A stretch of 64,000 bases of DNA, taken from Bdellovibrio sp. ZAP7 (lineage in GTDB: Bacteria; Bdellovibrionota; FAC87; UBA2466). A program made the position numbers and the translations under genes. The notes beneath the pieces were generated by a model, which did no database searches, was not told the origin of the DNA, and saw only the letters and a list, made by a program, of their open reading frames with translations. The number at the start of each line of letters is the position of its first letter. The stretch's first letter is position 1. Positions 1 through 7,205 of the stretch are shown here, piece after piece. The stretch spans positions 1-64,000 of the forward strand of contig CAMCTJ010000008.1 in NCBI GenBank assembly GCA_945878405.1, given 5' to 3'.

Positions 1-599
1 AGAATACCCGGAAAGACAACCAGGGATTCGGAAAACGTTGCGTTGCTGGCAAATCGGTTATCAAGAAGGAATGCCGGTTGCAGAATACTTTCCCCCCGAT
101 AATTGGCCCGAGTCGAAGCTTTGACCCAGCGATGAGTTCTGGGGTCATTCTTTATAAAGGTAATCTTCTCGTAACTCTGAGCTAGCTCTGAATAATCGGG
201 GATTAGAAAGTTTCTGGGAATTTGTGGCCAGTCTCGTATGATACCTGTGTTCGATTCTGTGTCGACAATATCCCATTGTTTCGTGTAGGCGCCCTTTATG
301 AGACTTCTCCATTCAACTGGAGCGCTCGTTCGGCACTGACCAACAACACCTTCATCGATCTCAGGCAGTTTAAAATGGGCCCCAGGGTCTCTTGGGATTC
401 CTCTTAGAATTGGCAGGACACAATATCGGACCAGATCAGTTCCGGCAGCCTCTCCACCGGCAATAAATCCCGCGTTCCTGCAGGCCGAACGGATTTGAAA
501 ACAATCGGGGGAAAGTTTCGAGGATTGAATGGAGTTCCCTCGAGCAACGAGACTTAAACACGCAACTACAGCCAACGCACCATGGATAAAAGCATTCAC
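1..599 (-). CDS. Secreted cysteine-containing protein of unknown function, N-terminal part (runs off left edge)
   Basis: An uninterrupted minus-strand frame of 199 codons runs from a GTG at 597-599 to the window edge, where it is cut. It opens just after an in-frame TGA, so GTG is the only reasonable start; no strong Shine-Dalgarno is visible. The first ~23 residues (MNAFIHGALAVVACLSLVARG) read as a signal peptide. The mature part has a cysteine-patterned segment (DCFQIRSACRNAGFIAGG followed by RYCVLPILRG), consistent with disulfides in an exported protein. I do not recognise a family with certainty. It lies divergent from the beta-helix gene, with one copy of the 131-bp repeat between them. 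The frame and signal peptide are seen; function is unknown. Confidence 0.6.
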   Translation of the reverse strand, partial: MNAFIHGALAVVACLSLVARGNSIQSSKLSPDCFQIRSACRNAGFIAGGEAAGTDLVRYCVLPILRGIPRDPGAHFKLPEIDEGVVGQCRTSAPVEWRSLIKGAYTKQWDIVDTESNTGIIRDWPQIPRNFLIPDYSELAQSYEKITFIKNDPRTHRWVKASTRANYRGESILQPAFLLDNRFASNATFSESLVVFPGI

Positions 600-1062
600 T
601 TTTCTAAGGTATCAGAAAACAGGAGGAAAAATTGTGAAGCTATTATGATTTTTTAACATATTGTCCAAAAAAGTGTCAGCCCGTATATAGAATAGTCCCC
701 CTCGCTCCAGTAGGCCAAAAGCCTCTAACGCGGCTGTTTTGATAGATTTGTTAGCTATAATTTTAGTTACCGAGATTATGTCAAATTGAGAAATGGTGGT
801 TTATGGCTCTTACCCGTTTGGTAACGTTGACGCAAATAATCCACGTACAAACGCTTGAGCGTTAATGACATAGAAGTAACCTCACGTTTTTCTGGAATTT
901 CCAGTGCTAGATTTGCCCGGTAATACCAGTATGAGGCCACCGCCTTAATCTCACAATTTCTTCACAATCTTCTAGGTAACGGTATTTATGAGGCGATTCG
1001 CGTGGAGAGATTTTCATAATTGTTACCTGGTTTTTCAAAAACGATTCTGACAGACTTTAAGG
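600..1062. other. Intergenic region between divergent secreted-protein genes, holding repeat copy 1
   Basis: The 463-bp gap carries the first copy of a perfect 131-bp direct repeat (682-812). To its right lies a short perfect palindrome (CTGGAATTTCCAG, 892-904) and an AACGCTTGAGCGTT dyad near 850-863. The last 250 bp must hold the promoter of the beta-helix gene, but I cannot assign -35 and -10 boxes with confidence. Read on the minus strand, an ATG-less frame of about 60 codons crosses the repeat and ends at the TGA before the 599 start; I do not regard it as a gene. Confidence 0.5.
682..812 (+). repeat. 131-bp direct repeat, copy 1
   Basis: Identical at every base to 4006-4136 in the same orientation. 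It starts at CGTATATAGAATAG and ends at TTTATGGCTCTTA; sequence on both sides then diverges, apart from a short CGTTT match two bases further on. Inside is a small stem-loop (AGGC-CAAAA-GCCT). The two copies bracket the 936-residue beta-helix gene. I recognise neither transposon ends nor a known regulatory RNA in it. Confidence 0.95.
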
Positions 1063-3873
1063 ATGGGTACCGTTGGATCTTTCCCTGCACGTTTTCTGGC
1101 ACTTTTTGTAATCATACCAGTTTTTTCAAACGCTGAATCTATTCTCCGAGTTGAAGCTGAAAGTTACCTAGCCAATCCTAAAATCATCAACCAAGAACTC
1201 GACAAACTCCACTGCCGCAAGGGCCATGGCGGGGGCTACGGAGGAACCGTCGTTCTCGGGCCCGGGACTTTTTCACTCGATGAGCCAATTTACTTGCCAA
1301 ACAACACATCCTTGGTGGGTCACGGCAGACTTAAAACAAAGATTGTGAGAGCAAATCTTCCCTCAGGTGAACCAACCATTATTGTGGGTGGCAGGTCCAG
1401 TTGTCAAAATAATCAACCGCATCCTGCTCAAGATATCGAAATATCCGGACTTGAAATAACTGCACAAATGAATTCGCAAGGCACAGCGGTTGAAGTGAAT
1501 GGTGGGCAAGACGTGCGAATCCGACACAACACAGTGAGGAATCACTTGAAAGGAATTGTTCTTGATGGTGGTTCTAGACACTCCATCAACGGCAATCAAT
1601 TGATTGGACAGAGACAGATTGGAATACAAATCACCGCGAGCCACTCAGGCATATCCACTTCACATTACGTGGAGGGGAATCATTTTCTTGATTCTGGGAT
1701 CGGAGTCTCTATTGAGTGCCTTGAAACTGGATTTATCACCAATAACGTGTTTAAAAACACTAAGACGCATTCCATTTCCATCCGTCGACTCCCTCAGTCC
1801 GCTACCGTTTGCGGAGGAAGCTCTATAATCTCTGGCGTGAGCATCATTCGAAACCAATTTGTTGCTGGACTGCAAAGCAAAAATTCTCAAATAAAATTTC
1901 TCAATGGTTACTCATTTCCAATAAATTTTTCCATTGTGGACAATTTTTTTTCAGCCGAACACAAACTGATTCATGCAATTCATGCTGAGGCCAATGGGAA
2001 CTCACCCAATGTGCGTAGTCTTATAGTGTTTCGCAATTCTTTTATTCGTCATGGGAAGGCGCCCCTAAAACTTGGGGGAGCATTGGGTTTCAACATCTCG
2101 GAAAATGTTTTTGACACCTTTGGAAGTGGAGCTTTCGGAAGATCAAACCCTGAATTTAATGCGGGCATTTACCTCATCGGTGGCCGAGCGAACTGTGGAG
2201 GCGTAACGGAAGCAGGCATCATATCAAATAATCTCTTTAAGCCCCGAGTGGCGTTCAGGGCGGCGCAAGGCTGGGCCATTTACAGTGCCTGCATGAGCTC
2301 CACACCAAACATAAAGATTTCAGAAAACTCGATAGTTGACCAAAGTGAGAATCAAAACTTTCTCACGGGCGCAGATATAGGCCAAGCACCGAGTGATTTG
2401 CCGTCTTTGGCAGATCTCCAAGCTACTTTTAACAGAAGAGCGGCACGCCCTTCGGAGAGCACTTTGCCAGACTTCTCAGAGGTTCGAAGCGTTCTAAAGT
2501 GCACTGACTTTTTAGAAACAGCCAATGAGTCGAATGCAGCAACAACTATTAACGCTGCCCTTGAGATAATGGGTAAAAAGGGCGGGGGGGTGCTTTGCTT
2601 AGCTCCCGGTTACTTTTGGGTAAGAAGTACTCTCCTTCTCCCCTCACAAGTTACAATCATGGGACAAGGGGCGAGCCGCACACAAATCTTTCGCGAGGAC
2701 AATTACGGCACGACTCTTGAGTTCACAGATTTGGGCCAGAATCAAACAGTAGCTGGAATTCTCTTCCGGCATTACCCAGACCTTGATTTGGCCCTACCAA
2801 ACAAACAGTTAAATAAAACGGTCAATGCCAGCACAGCTCATATTCTTATCAAAAACTCTACTAATGTTTCTATTGAAGATTCGTGGTTTTGGCGGCTGCC
2901 ATTTGGCGTGAGGCATACAGGGGAAAGTAAAAATATTACACTTCTATTTAATTACTTTTCGGGAATAAATGATTTTCGGGAAAGCGGCCTTCAGGAGGGC
3001 CTAGCTGCAATCTCATTGGAGGGTTCGCCTACCAACTCAAAGATAGCTTTCAACTTCATCAGTGGAACCATGTCACATAAGAGAACGATTGACTGGGGAC
3101 AGGGTAGAATTGTGTCTTTTCAAAATGCAAGTGAACCAAAGTATGACGGTGTACCCACCTATAACTTTGCTCATAATAACATTGGTTACCGAAGCGGGAT
3201 TTTTATTTCCGGCTGCCAGACCGGATTCATCGGTTTTAACTACATAGGGGGGCTTGGGAATTATGGAATTGAAATTTCTCCTATTCGCCAGGTTAACGAT
3301 TTAAATATTTTAGGGCATTATTTCGATGGAGCTTCTGAGGCGCAAATCATTTTTAGAACAGCAACAACACTGGCTGGAAGAGTTGAGATTGTGGGAAATC
3401 ATTTTTTTGCTGCATTAAATAATCTTTACGGCATAAGAGTCGAATCGCAGCCCAATACCCTATCCGTTGATACGCTATCGGTTCTTGGGAATACATTCAT
3501 CGATCACATAGCTAATCCGATAAAATTGATGGGAGCCAGTAATTTTAATGTGAATCAAAATATTTTTGAGAATTTCAACTCCTTGGGCGGCTTAGTTAAG
3601 GACCAAAGTGCACAGTTTTCTTATGGGGATTATTCGGCTGCTATTTTTTTGACCGGTAGCAACTGTGGTTACTCAACTCACTCAGGAAGCATTAAAGCAA
3701 ATCTCATGGGCGGATCAGGCTTCCTCCCATCAAGTGCTTCAACTAACTACGGACTTTACGGAGTCTATTCTGCGTGTTTTCCTCAAAATGAACCAACCCT
3801 TTTAATCAAGAATAATACGGGTCAAATGGGGAAAGGCGGTGCATTAGTCATTGGAGATATTCTAGGAGAGTAG
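1063..3873 (+). CDS. Secreted two-part parallel beta-helix protein (pectate-lyase-like fold)
   Basis: 936 residues with a signal peptide (about residues 1-25, ending near VFSNAES). The rest is rich in short repeats of the type NxxSIxxNxFxxxG, typical of right-handed parallel beta-helix (PbH1) proteins and the pectate-lyase-3 superfamily. The protein is internally duplicated: residues ~46-90 (GGTVVLGPGTFSL, then LPNNTSLVGHG) match residues ~500-550 (GGGVLCLAPGYFWV, then LPSQVTIMGQG), each beginning a helix of about 430 residues. Paired cysteines near the end of each half (ANCGG, SNCGY, SACM, SACF) also repeat. No catalytic residues can be named, so it may bind or cut polysaccharide, or be a surface adhesin. 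AAGG lies directly against the ATG, an unusually short spacing. It stands alone between the 131-bp repeats. Confidence 0.85.
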   Translation: MGTVGSFPARFLALFVIIPVFSNAESILRVEAESYLANPKIINQELDKLHCRKGHGGGYGGTVVLGPGTFSLDEPIYLPNNTSLVGHGRLKTKIVRANLPSGEPTIIVGGRSSCQNNQPHPAQDIEISGLEITAQMNSQGTAVEVNGGQDVRIRHNTVRNHLKGIVLDGGSRHSINGNQLIGQRQIGIQITASHSGISTSHYVEGNHFLDSGIGVSIECLETGFITNNVFKNTKTHSISIRRLPQSATVCGGSSIISGVSIIRNQFVAGLQSKNSQIKFLNGYSFPINFSIVDNFFSAEHKLIHAIHAEANGNSPNVRSLIVFRNSFIRHGKAPLKLGGALGFNISENVFDTFGSGAFGRSNPEFNAGIYLIGGRANCGGVTEAGIISNNLFKPRVAFRAAQGWAIYSACMSSTPNIKISENSIVDQSENQNFLTGADIGQAPSDLPSLADLQATFNRRAARPSESTLPDFSEVRSVLKCTDFLETANESNAATTINAALEIMGKKGGGVLCLAPGYFWVRSTLLLPSQVTIMGQGASRTQIFREDNYGTTLEFTDLGQNQTVAGILFRHYPDLDLALPNKQLNKTVNASTAHILIKNSTNVSIEDSWFWRLPFGVRHTGESKNITLLFNYFSGINDFRESGLQEGLAAISLEGSPTNSKIAFNFISGTMSHKRTIDWGQGRIVSFQNASEPKYDGVPTYNFAHNNIGYRSGIFISGCQTGFIGFNYIGGLGNYGIEISPIRQVNDLNILGHYFDGASEAQIIFRTATTLAGRVEIVGNHFFAALNNLYGIRVESQPNTLSVDTLSVLGNTFIDHIANPIKLMGASNFNVNQNIFENFNSLGGLVKDQSAQFSYGDYSAAIFLTGSNCGYSTHSGSIKANLMGGSGFLPSSASTNYGLYGVYSACFPQNEPTLLIKNNTGQMGKGGALVIGDILGE

Positions 3874-4206
3874 TTTCTTTATACAACTCCTGTAATCATT
3901 GCAAAGGGGTACAGAATGAAAGTCCTACCCTTCCCCCTTTTTCAGATTTGTAATAAACTACGTCTTCGGAGTTTTTGCATGTAGATTTTAGCCCTCAACG
4001 CTTTTCGTATATAGAATAGTCCCCCTCGCTCCAGTAGGCCAAAAGCCTCTAACGCGGCTGTTTTGATAGATTTGTTAGCTATAATTTTAGTTACCGAGAT
4101 TATGTCAAATTGAGAAATGGTGGTTTATGGCTCTTATTCGTTTACCGAGTCTATGTCTGGGTGAAAACCACGGTTGTGAAACGGCTTCTAGGTTGTGGTG
4201 GTGGCC
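3874..4206. other. Intergenic region after the beta-helix gene, holding repeat copy 2
   Basis: It contains a weak hairpin at about 3902-3940 (AAGGGGTA ... TACCCTT followed by a C/T-rich run) that could end the beta-helix transcript, then repeat copy 2 (4006-4136). Immediately after copy 2 the motif TTACCGAGTCTATGTC (about 4142-4157) echoes TTACCGAGATTATGTC inside the repeat, so the repeat edge carries a short imperfect internal duplication. No gene is seen. Confidence 0.45.
4006..4136 (+). repeat. 131-bp direct repeat, copy 2
   Basis: Perfect copy of 682-812, same orientation, 3324 bp away. It sits downstream of the beta-helix gene and upstream of the XRE fragment. Identity over 131 noncoding bases implies either a recent duplication or continuing gene conversion between the copies. 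Confidence 0.95.
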
Positions 4207-4410
4207 CTACAAAAAAACACGGTAGTCCAGATTAAAAATCTTAGCTAGACGTTTGGCTAAGTTCTTACCTACAGACCGCTTACCTGTTTCGATCTGAGAA
4301 ATATTAGAGTGATTTTGGTCCCATTTACCAGGTTCAATTTTTAAGTTATCATTTTGTTTGATCCCTCGCATAAAAAGCATCTTAGGAGACTTTATGAAAA
4401 CAATTATCAA
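4207..4410 (-). pseudogene. XRE-type helix-turn-helix fragment
   Basis: The 67-residue minus-strand frame ends in a segment with the classic Cro/CI (XRE) pattern: NISQIETGKR, then AKRLAKIFNLDYRVFL. This is the recognition helix plus C-terminal helices of an HTH_3 domain. The normal N-terminal helices (scaffold plus first HTH helix) are not recognisable in residues 1-30, so this looks like a decayed or truncated regulator. Its 5' end overlaps, antisense, the start of the secreted-protein gene at 4394. It could instead be a very short intact regulator; the C-terminal match is clear, intactness is doubtful. Confidence 0.5.
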
Positions 4411-4978
4411 GTTAACTTTAGCTTTATGGTTTTCACTTAATTCAAACCTATTATTTTCTGAGCCTCAATTTGACAAACAATCAGATCGACTGAAAGAGAC
4501 ACTCATGCATTCGTGCATGTTAGCTTTAAGTCATGGGGGGGGGGTTTATTCCGATCAAACGGATATTGTTCTGAGTGGCCGAGCTATCGTTGGTAGAGGT
4601 GCGGGCAAATCTGGGTTCTCTGAAGACATTGAAGTGTTTACCAAGAAGGGCGTTTATTTAATCAAGGAAGCTGGGGGGTGTGAGAAAATGCCCCAGAAGG
4701 AATTTGATGCCAAAGGAGATGGTCATCTTCCAAAAGGAGAGCCAAACAATTTGGAAGAAGCAGCCATTCAAAAAATAAGTGCCGTTTTATCAAATAAAAA
4801 TTTAAACGGTTTCGATCAGAAAGCCGCTTTAGAGGCTTTTGATACATGTTCAAAAGTTGCTGGTCCTTTAGGAGAAGTCGCCCAACGAGAAAAACAAAAG
4901 CTATTGAATAATTATTCCTCATCTCAATCCGAAAAAACGGGAGGGCGGTCTCGTAGAGGATTCAATCACGGGCCCTGA
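4394..4978 (+). CDS. Secreted protein of unknown function with a G10 tract in its reading frame
   Basis: 194 residues. Start chosen at 4394 because AGGAG lies at 4384-4388 and the protein then begins with a signal peptide (MKTIIKLTLALWFSLN, cleavage near FSEP); an in-frame ATG at 4358 would put 12 residues before it. The mature protein is hydrophilic with three cysteines. It contains SHGGGV encoded by ten consecutive G (4535-4544), about residue 48. Loss or gain of one G would shift the frame and abolish most of the product. The C-terminus is basic and Ser/Gly-rich. No family recognised. Confidence 0.6.
   Translation: MKTIIKLTLALWFSLNSNLLFSEPQFDKQSDRLKETLMHSCMLALSHGGGVYSDQTDIVLSGRAIVGRGAGKSGFSEDIEVFTKKGVYLIKEAGGCEKMPQKEFDAKGDGHLPKGEPNNLEEAAIQKISAVLSNKNLNGFDQKAALEAFDTCSKVAGPLGEVAQREKQKLLNNYSSSQSEKTGGRSRRGFNHGP
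4535..4544 (+). repeat. G10 homopolymer inside a reading frame
   Basis: Ten consecutive G encode Gly-Gly-Gly plus the first base of the next Val codon. Tracts of this length are prone to slipped-strand mispairing. The gene is in frame at ten G in this assembly. Confidence 0.9.
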
Positions 4979-5056
4979 GAATATAGAGGAGGAGATCTAT
5001 TTTGCCTCCGGTTACCTTTTTTATCATTTAGGCTTTTGTGCCTTTCGGCCTTTACC

Positions 5057-5069
5057 ATAGCACCCACCA
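5057..5069 (+). repeat. 13-bp duplicate of tRNA 3' end (att-like)
   Basis: ATAGCACCCACCA here is identical to the 3' terminus, including CCA, of the tRNA-Val fragment at 5262-5274. The two copies flank 192 bp. Short duplications of a tRNA 3' end are the usual trace of integrase-mediated insertion. No integrase gene is in the window. Confidence 0.5.
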
Positions 5070-5224
5070 TTTAAACTTACGGTGCCATTAGGGGCCATTA
5101 AAATACCAAAACAGGTCGAAACAGGGCAAAAGAAGCCAAAGCCGACAAAAGCTGAAAAGCCTTGCTGGTTTTGAATTTCCGGGAGTCTACTTGTGATTTT
5201 AATTAGTTAGTTTTTTACGGGTTA

Positions 5225-5274
5225 CGGCCTTCACACGGCAGAGGTCATAGGTTCGAGTCCTATAGCACCCACCA
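5225..5274 (+). pseudogene. tRNA-Val(CAC) 3' half
   Basis: The sequence shows an anticodon loop TTCACAC (5230-5236, anticodon CAC) with a 5-bp stem having one mismatch, the T arm ATAGG-TTCGAGT-CCTAT (5247-5263), the acceptor 3' strand AGCACCC, discriminator A and encoded CCA. The expected 5' acceptor strand (GGGTGCT) and D arm are absent upstream; the DNA becomes T-rich unrelated sequence just before the anticodon stem. It is therefore a half gene, not a functional tRNA, and probably a recombination remnant. Confidence 0.75.
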
Positions 5275-5329
5275 GTTATGTACATTCCGGGGACATAGTT
5301 AACACTTCATACCGGGCACATAGTTTACA
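5275..5329 (-). mobile_element. Terminal fragment of an IS481-type insertion sequence
   Basis: Read on the minus strand from 5329, the sequence begins TGTAAACTATGTGCCCGG, followed 24 bp on by TGTTAACTATGTCCCCGG. This tandem pattern starting with TGT is characteristic of termini of IS481-family elements. Only about 50 bp remain and no transposase is present. One side abuts the tRNA fragment at 5274 and the other interrupts the DUF4143 ATPase fragment, so the element inserted into that gene and was later mostly deleted. Confidence 0.6.
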
Positions 5330-5506
5330 CTTTTAGGCATCCTTAAAGGGCTAAGAGAACTGAAAATTGAGTACCCCAAAGTAAAACGTCGGATTCTTGT
5401 CTGCAACGAAACCTATCAAAGGAAAACAGAGGATGGCATTTTGATCATGCCGTATAAGATTTTTTTAGAAAAACTTTGGAATGGAGAAATTACAACTGAC
5501 AAATAG
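5330..5506 (+). pseudogene. C-terminal stub of an AAA_14/DUF4143-type ATPase
   Basis: An open frame ending at TAG 5504-5506 encodes about 58 residues, including LKGLRELKIEYPKVKRRI, LVCNETYQRKTEDGI and PYKIFLEKLWNGE. This matches my knowledge of the C-terminal end of DUF4143 ATPases (predicted AAA_14 superfamily), which ends with a KTEDGI...LPY..FL..LW.G pattern. The frame has no start and its 5' side is cut by the IS481-type terminus at 5329. It is the remnant of a disrupted gene. Confidence 0.6.
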
Positions 5507-5796
5507 GACTCAAATTCATTTAGACTTCAGAGGTCTACGAAATTTCTTTGACACGGCATAGGTCTGTTCTGCGCCTAAGGTCTCAAAATGGCTAGTTACG
5601 CTCTTGCCGATGAAATATTGAGCATTCATTCGTAAGAATTTAGTTTTTGAGCTTAGGCTACTTTGGTCCGGCGAGTTCAGCTCTTTCTCATTTGTGGAAA
5701 AGCGCAAATCCTATTATGACCGGGGAATCTAATCCTAGGCTTGAAATACCTTAATAGGTATAGCCCCGCGGAGCGATGATATAATTAAGTCCTTTC

Positions 5797-5801
5797 GGAG
5801 G
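5797..5801 (+). promoter_or_regulatory. Strong Shine-Dalgarno pointing to a non-ATG start at 5809
   Basis: GGAGG is followed after seven bases by ATC (5809-5811), in frame with the TauE-like gene. The 15 codons from 5809 to the first ATG (5854) encode the natural beginning of the first membrane helix (YAVFFIPYIIALL). Either ATC serves as a rare start or an ancestral ATG was mutated. Confidence 0.5.
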
Positions 5802-5853
5802 AAATAACATCGAATACGCAGTTTTTTTTATACCGTATATTATTGCGCTGCTA

Positions 5854-6609
5854 ATGGGTGGGCTAGCCTTTGGCATTTCCCTTAGTTTGTTGGGAATTGC
5901 CCCCATTGCGATGGGGGTTGTCGTGCCCTCAGAAGACGCCATTTTTTTAAGTGGTGGGTTGTTATGCTTTACCGGAATAAGGATTCTGAGCTCGATCGGG
6001 AAAAATAAGATTCATTGGAAAGAACTTCTTCCGCTCGGTCTTTCTTTCTTTTTCGGGGTCGGAGCTTCTTTCTATTTTTTATTTGATTTTTATTTTAGAT
6101 ATCGGGGATTGTGTCTTTTTGTTTCCGCTTTGCTCTGGGCAGCCGCTATTTGGGGCTCGTTAAAAAAATCTGAATCGAATCTGTTGTTAGATATCCGCGA
6201 TGGCAGTCTCTTGGGATTGCTGGTGGGAAGTTTGGGTTTTGCTGGATTTCCTCTGTTGATACCCTTTTTACAAATTCGTAGACAGCGGAACTACAAAGAA
6301 GCGGCTATGGAAAGCTTTCATTTGAGCTTCTTCGGCTTCCTAGCAATGTTCATGGTACTGCAATCTTCGAAATTCGCATTAGGTCCTCTTTTTTTGGATG
6401 GTAGTTGGGATTTGGGCGCATATTTTTGGGTGATAGTAACCTCCTCCTTGTTGTTGCCTTCAGGTTTTTGGTTGAGTGGAAAAATTGTAAAATCATTATC
6501 CGTGAAAGTACTTTACCGTATTCAAATAGTCTTTGTCCTAGGGCTCATACTTACGGGGGGGGGTGTTAGCAAAAAGAGAGGTGCCTTGTTTGATACCAAA
6601 TCCTCTTAG
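5854..6609 (+). CDS. TauE/SafE-like integral membrane protein
   Basis: 251 residues from the first ATG, almost entirely hydrophobic, with about seven to eight transmembrane helices and Gly-rich first helices (GISLSLLGIAPIAMGVVVP) plus a mid-protein repeat (GSLLGLLVGSLGFAGFPLLIPFL). This two-half architecture fits the TauE/SafE family of putative sulfite/organosulfonate or anion exporters. The real N-terminus is probably 15 residues upstream, at an ATC with an ideal Shine-Dalgarno. The 3' end runs through nine consecutive G (6555-6563); with eight G the frame would continue into the following ORF. Substrate unknown. Family assignment moderate. Confidence 0.6.
   Translation: MGGLAFGISLSLLGIAPIAMGVVVPSEDAIFLSGGLLCFTGIRILSSIGKNKIHWKELLPLGLSFFFGVGASFYFLFDFYFRYRGLCLFVSALLWAAAIWGSLKKSESNLLLDIRDGSLLGLLVGSLGFAGFPLLIPFLQIRRQRNYKEAAMESFHLSFFGFLAMFMVLQSSKFALGPLFLDGSWDLGAYFWVIVTSSLLLPSGFWLSGKIVKSLSVKVLYRIQIVFVLGLILTGGGVSKKRGALFDTKSS
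6555..6563 (+). repeat. G9 homopolymer at a gene junction
   Basis: Nine G near the end of the TauE-like gene, overlapping the GTG that opens the next frame. A one-base contraction would fuse the two frames into one product; at nine G the upstream protein ends 15 codons later. Confidence 0.85.
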
Positions 6610-7195
6610 CTGTATCAGTTGCTTGAACCAAAAAGGCAAAAACGAAAGACTCAAAAGTTTTTCTTGGAGATCGCATACTGTGGAACACGATCCTTGGGTT
6701 CCCGTGGAGATAGATGGCTGTGGTAATCCATTGAAAGCTCCAGTAGCAACACTACGAGATTCAAACCATTTTCATCGCTCGATTCGAGCTCGAGATTTTA
6801 GGTTTTGGGGAATAGAAATAGACCCACCAAAAGATCCCAAGGATCCGAAATATCAAAAGTGGTGGGAAGAATGGCAGGAAGAGGTAAAAGAAACAAAGCT
6901 GCAAAAAGCAAAAGAAAATAGTCGATTGAATCCTAAGGATCCTATAAATGCCTGGTGGTGCATTTGCGAAGTTATACCACAAAATAGCGAGCAGCTGATT
7001 AAAGCACAGCGGGCCGAAAGTTGGACTGAGGTTCTTATTAAATGGGATTGCCCAAAGTGGATGATTGGAAACGGAAAAACCGAGCCCCACTGTCAATATC
7101 AATCTCATTTCGATTTTGCTAGTGGAGGTTGTCGTAGTATCATTCAATATTCTGGAAACAACTTTACAAACTGTCAGTATGGTCGAGGGCAGTAG
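6563..7195 (+). CDS. Protein of unknown function, cysteine- and tryptophan-rich
   Basis: A 210-codon frame with no recognisable family. It shows an N-terminal cysteine cluster ([13 protein letters not shown]), a highly charged middle ([19 protein letters not shown]) and a C-terminal half with several Cys and Trp. The start is uncertain: the only early candidate is GTG at 6563, inside the upstream gene and part of the G9 tract; a GTG near 6679 is an alternative. It may be an independent gene or a frameshifted extension of the TauE-like protein. It ends 10 bp before tpx and could be cotranscribed with it. Confidence 0.4.
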   Translation: MLAKREVPCLIPNPLSCISCLNQKGKNERLKSFSWRSHTVEHDPWVPVEIDGCGNPLKAPVATLRDSNHFHRSIRARDFRFWGIEIDPPKDPKDPKYQKWWEEWQEEVKETKLQKAKENSRLNPKDPINAWWCICEVIPQNSEQLIKAQRAESWTEVLIKWDCPKWMIGNGKTEPHCQYQSHFDFASGGCRSIIQYSGNNFTNCQYGRGQ

Positions 7196-7205
7196 AGGAA
7201 AAACA

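Larger units (their letters stand above)
4979..5808. other. Gene-poor scar region between accessory and core DNA
   Basis: About 830 bp without an intact gene. In order it holds a GGAGG...CCTCC hairpin with a T6 run further on (4988-5022; a possible weak terminator), a 13-bp tRNA-end duplicate (5057-5069), a tRNA-Val 3' half (5225-5274), an IS481-type terminus (5275-5329) and a DUF4143 ATPase stub (5330-5506). From 5507 to 5790 there is only a TTG-started 63-codon minus-strand frame with no recognisable similarity, which I do not annotate. The pattern is that of repeated insertion and deletion next to a tRNA. Confidence 0.6.

Noticed and set aside
682-812. Possible protein fragment in the 131-bp repeat (minus frame reading ..SIKTAALEAFGLLERGG..)
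   Set aside because: No start codon, short, preceded by a stop, and no family recognised; open frames this short are expected by chance.
682-4136. Composite transposon with the 131-bp repeats as IS ends
   Set aside because: No transposase, no terminal inverted repeats and no target-site duplication visible at the repeat borders.
5516-5707. 63-codon minus-strand frame next to the ATPase stub
   Set aside because: TTG start, no similarity recognised, no clear ribosome site; it lies in the scar region and may be chance.
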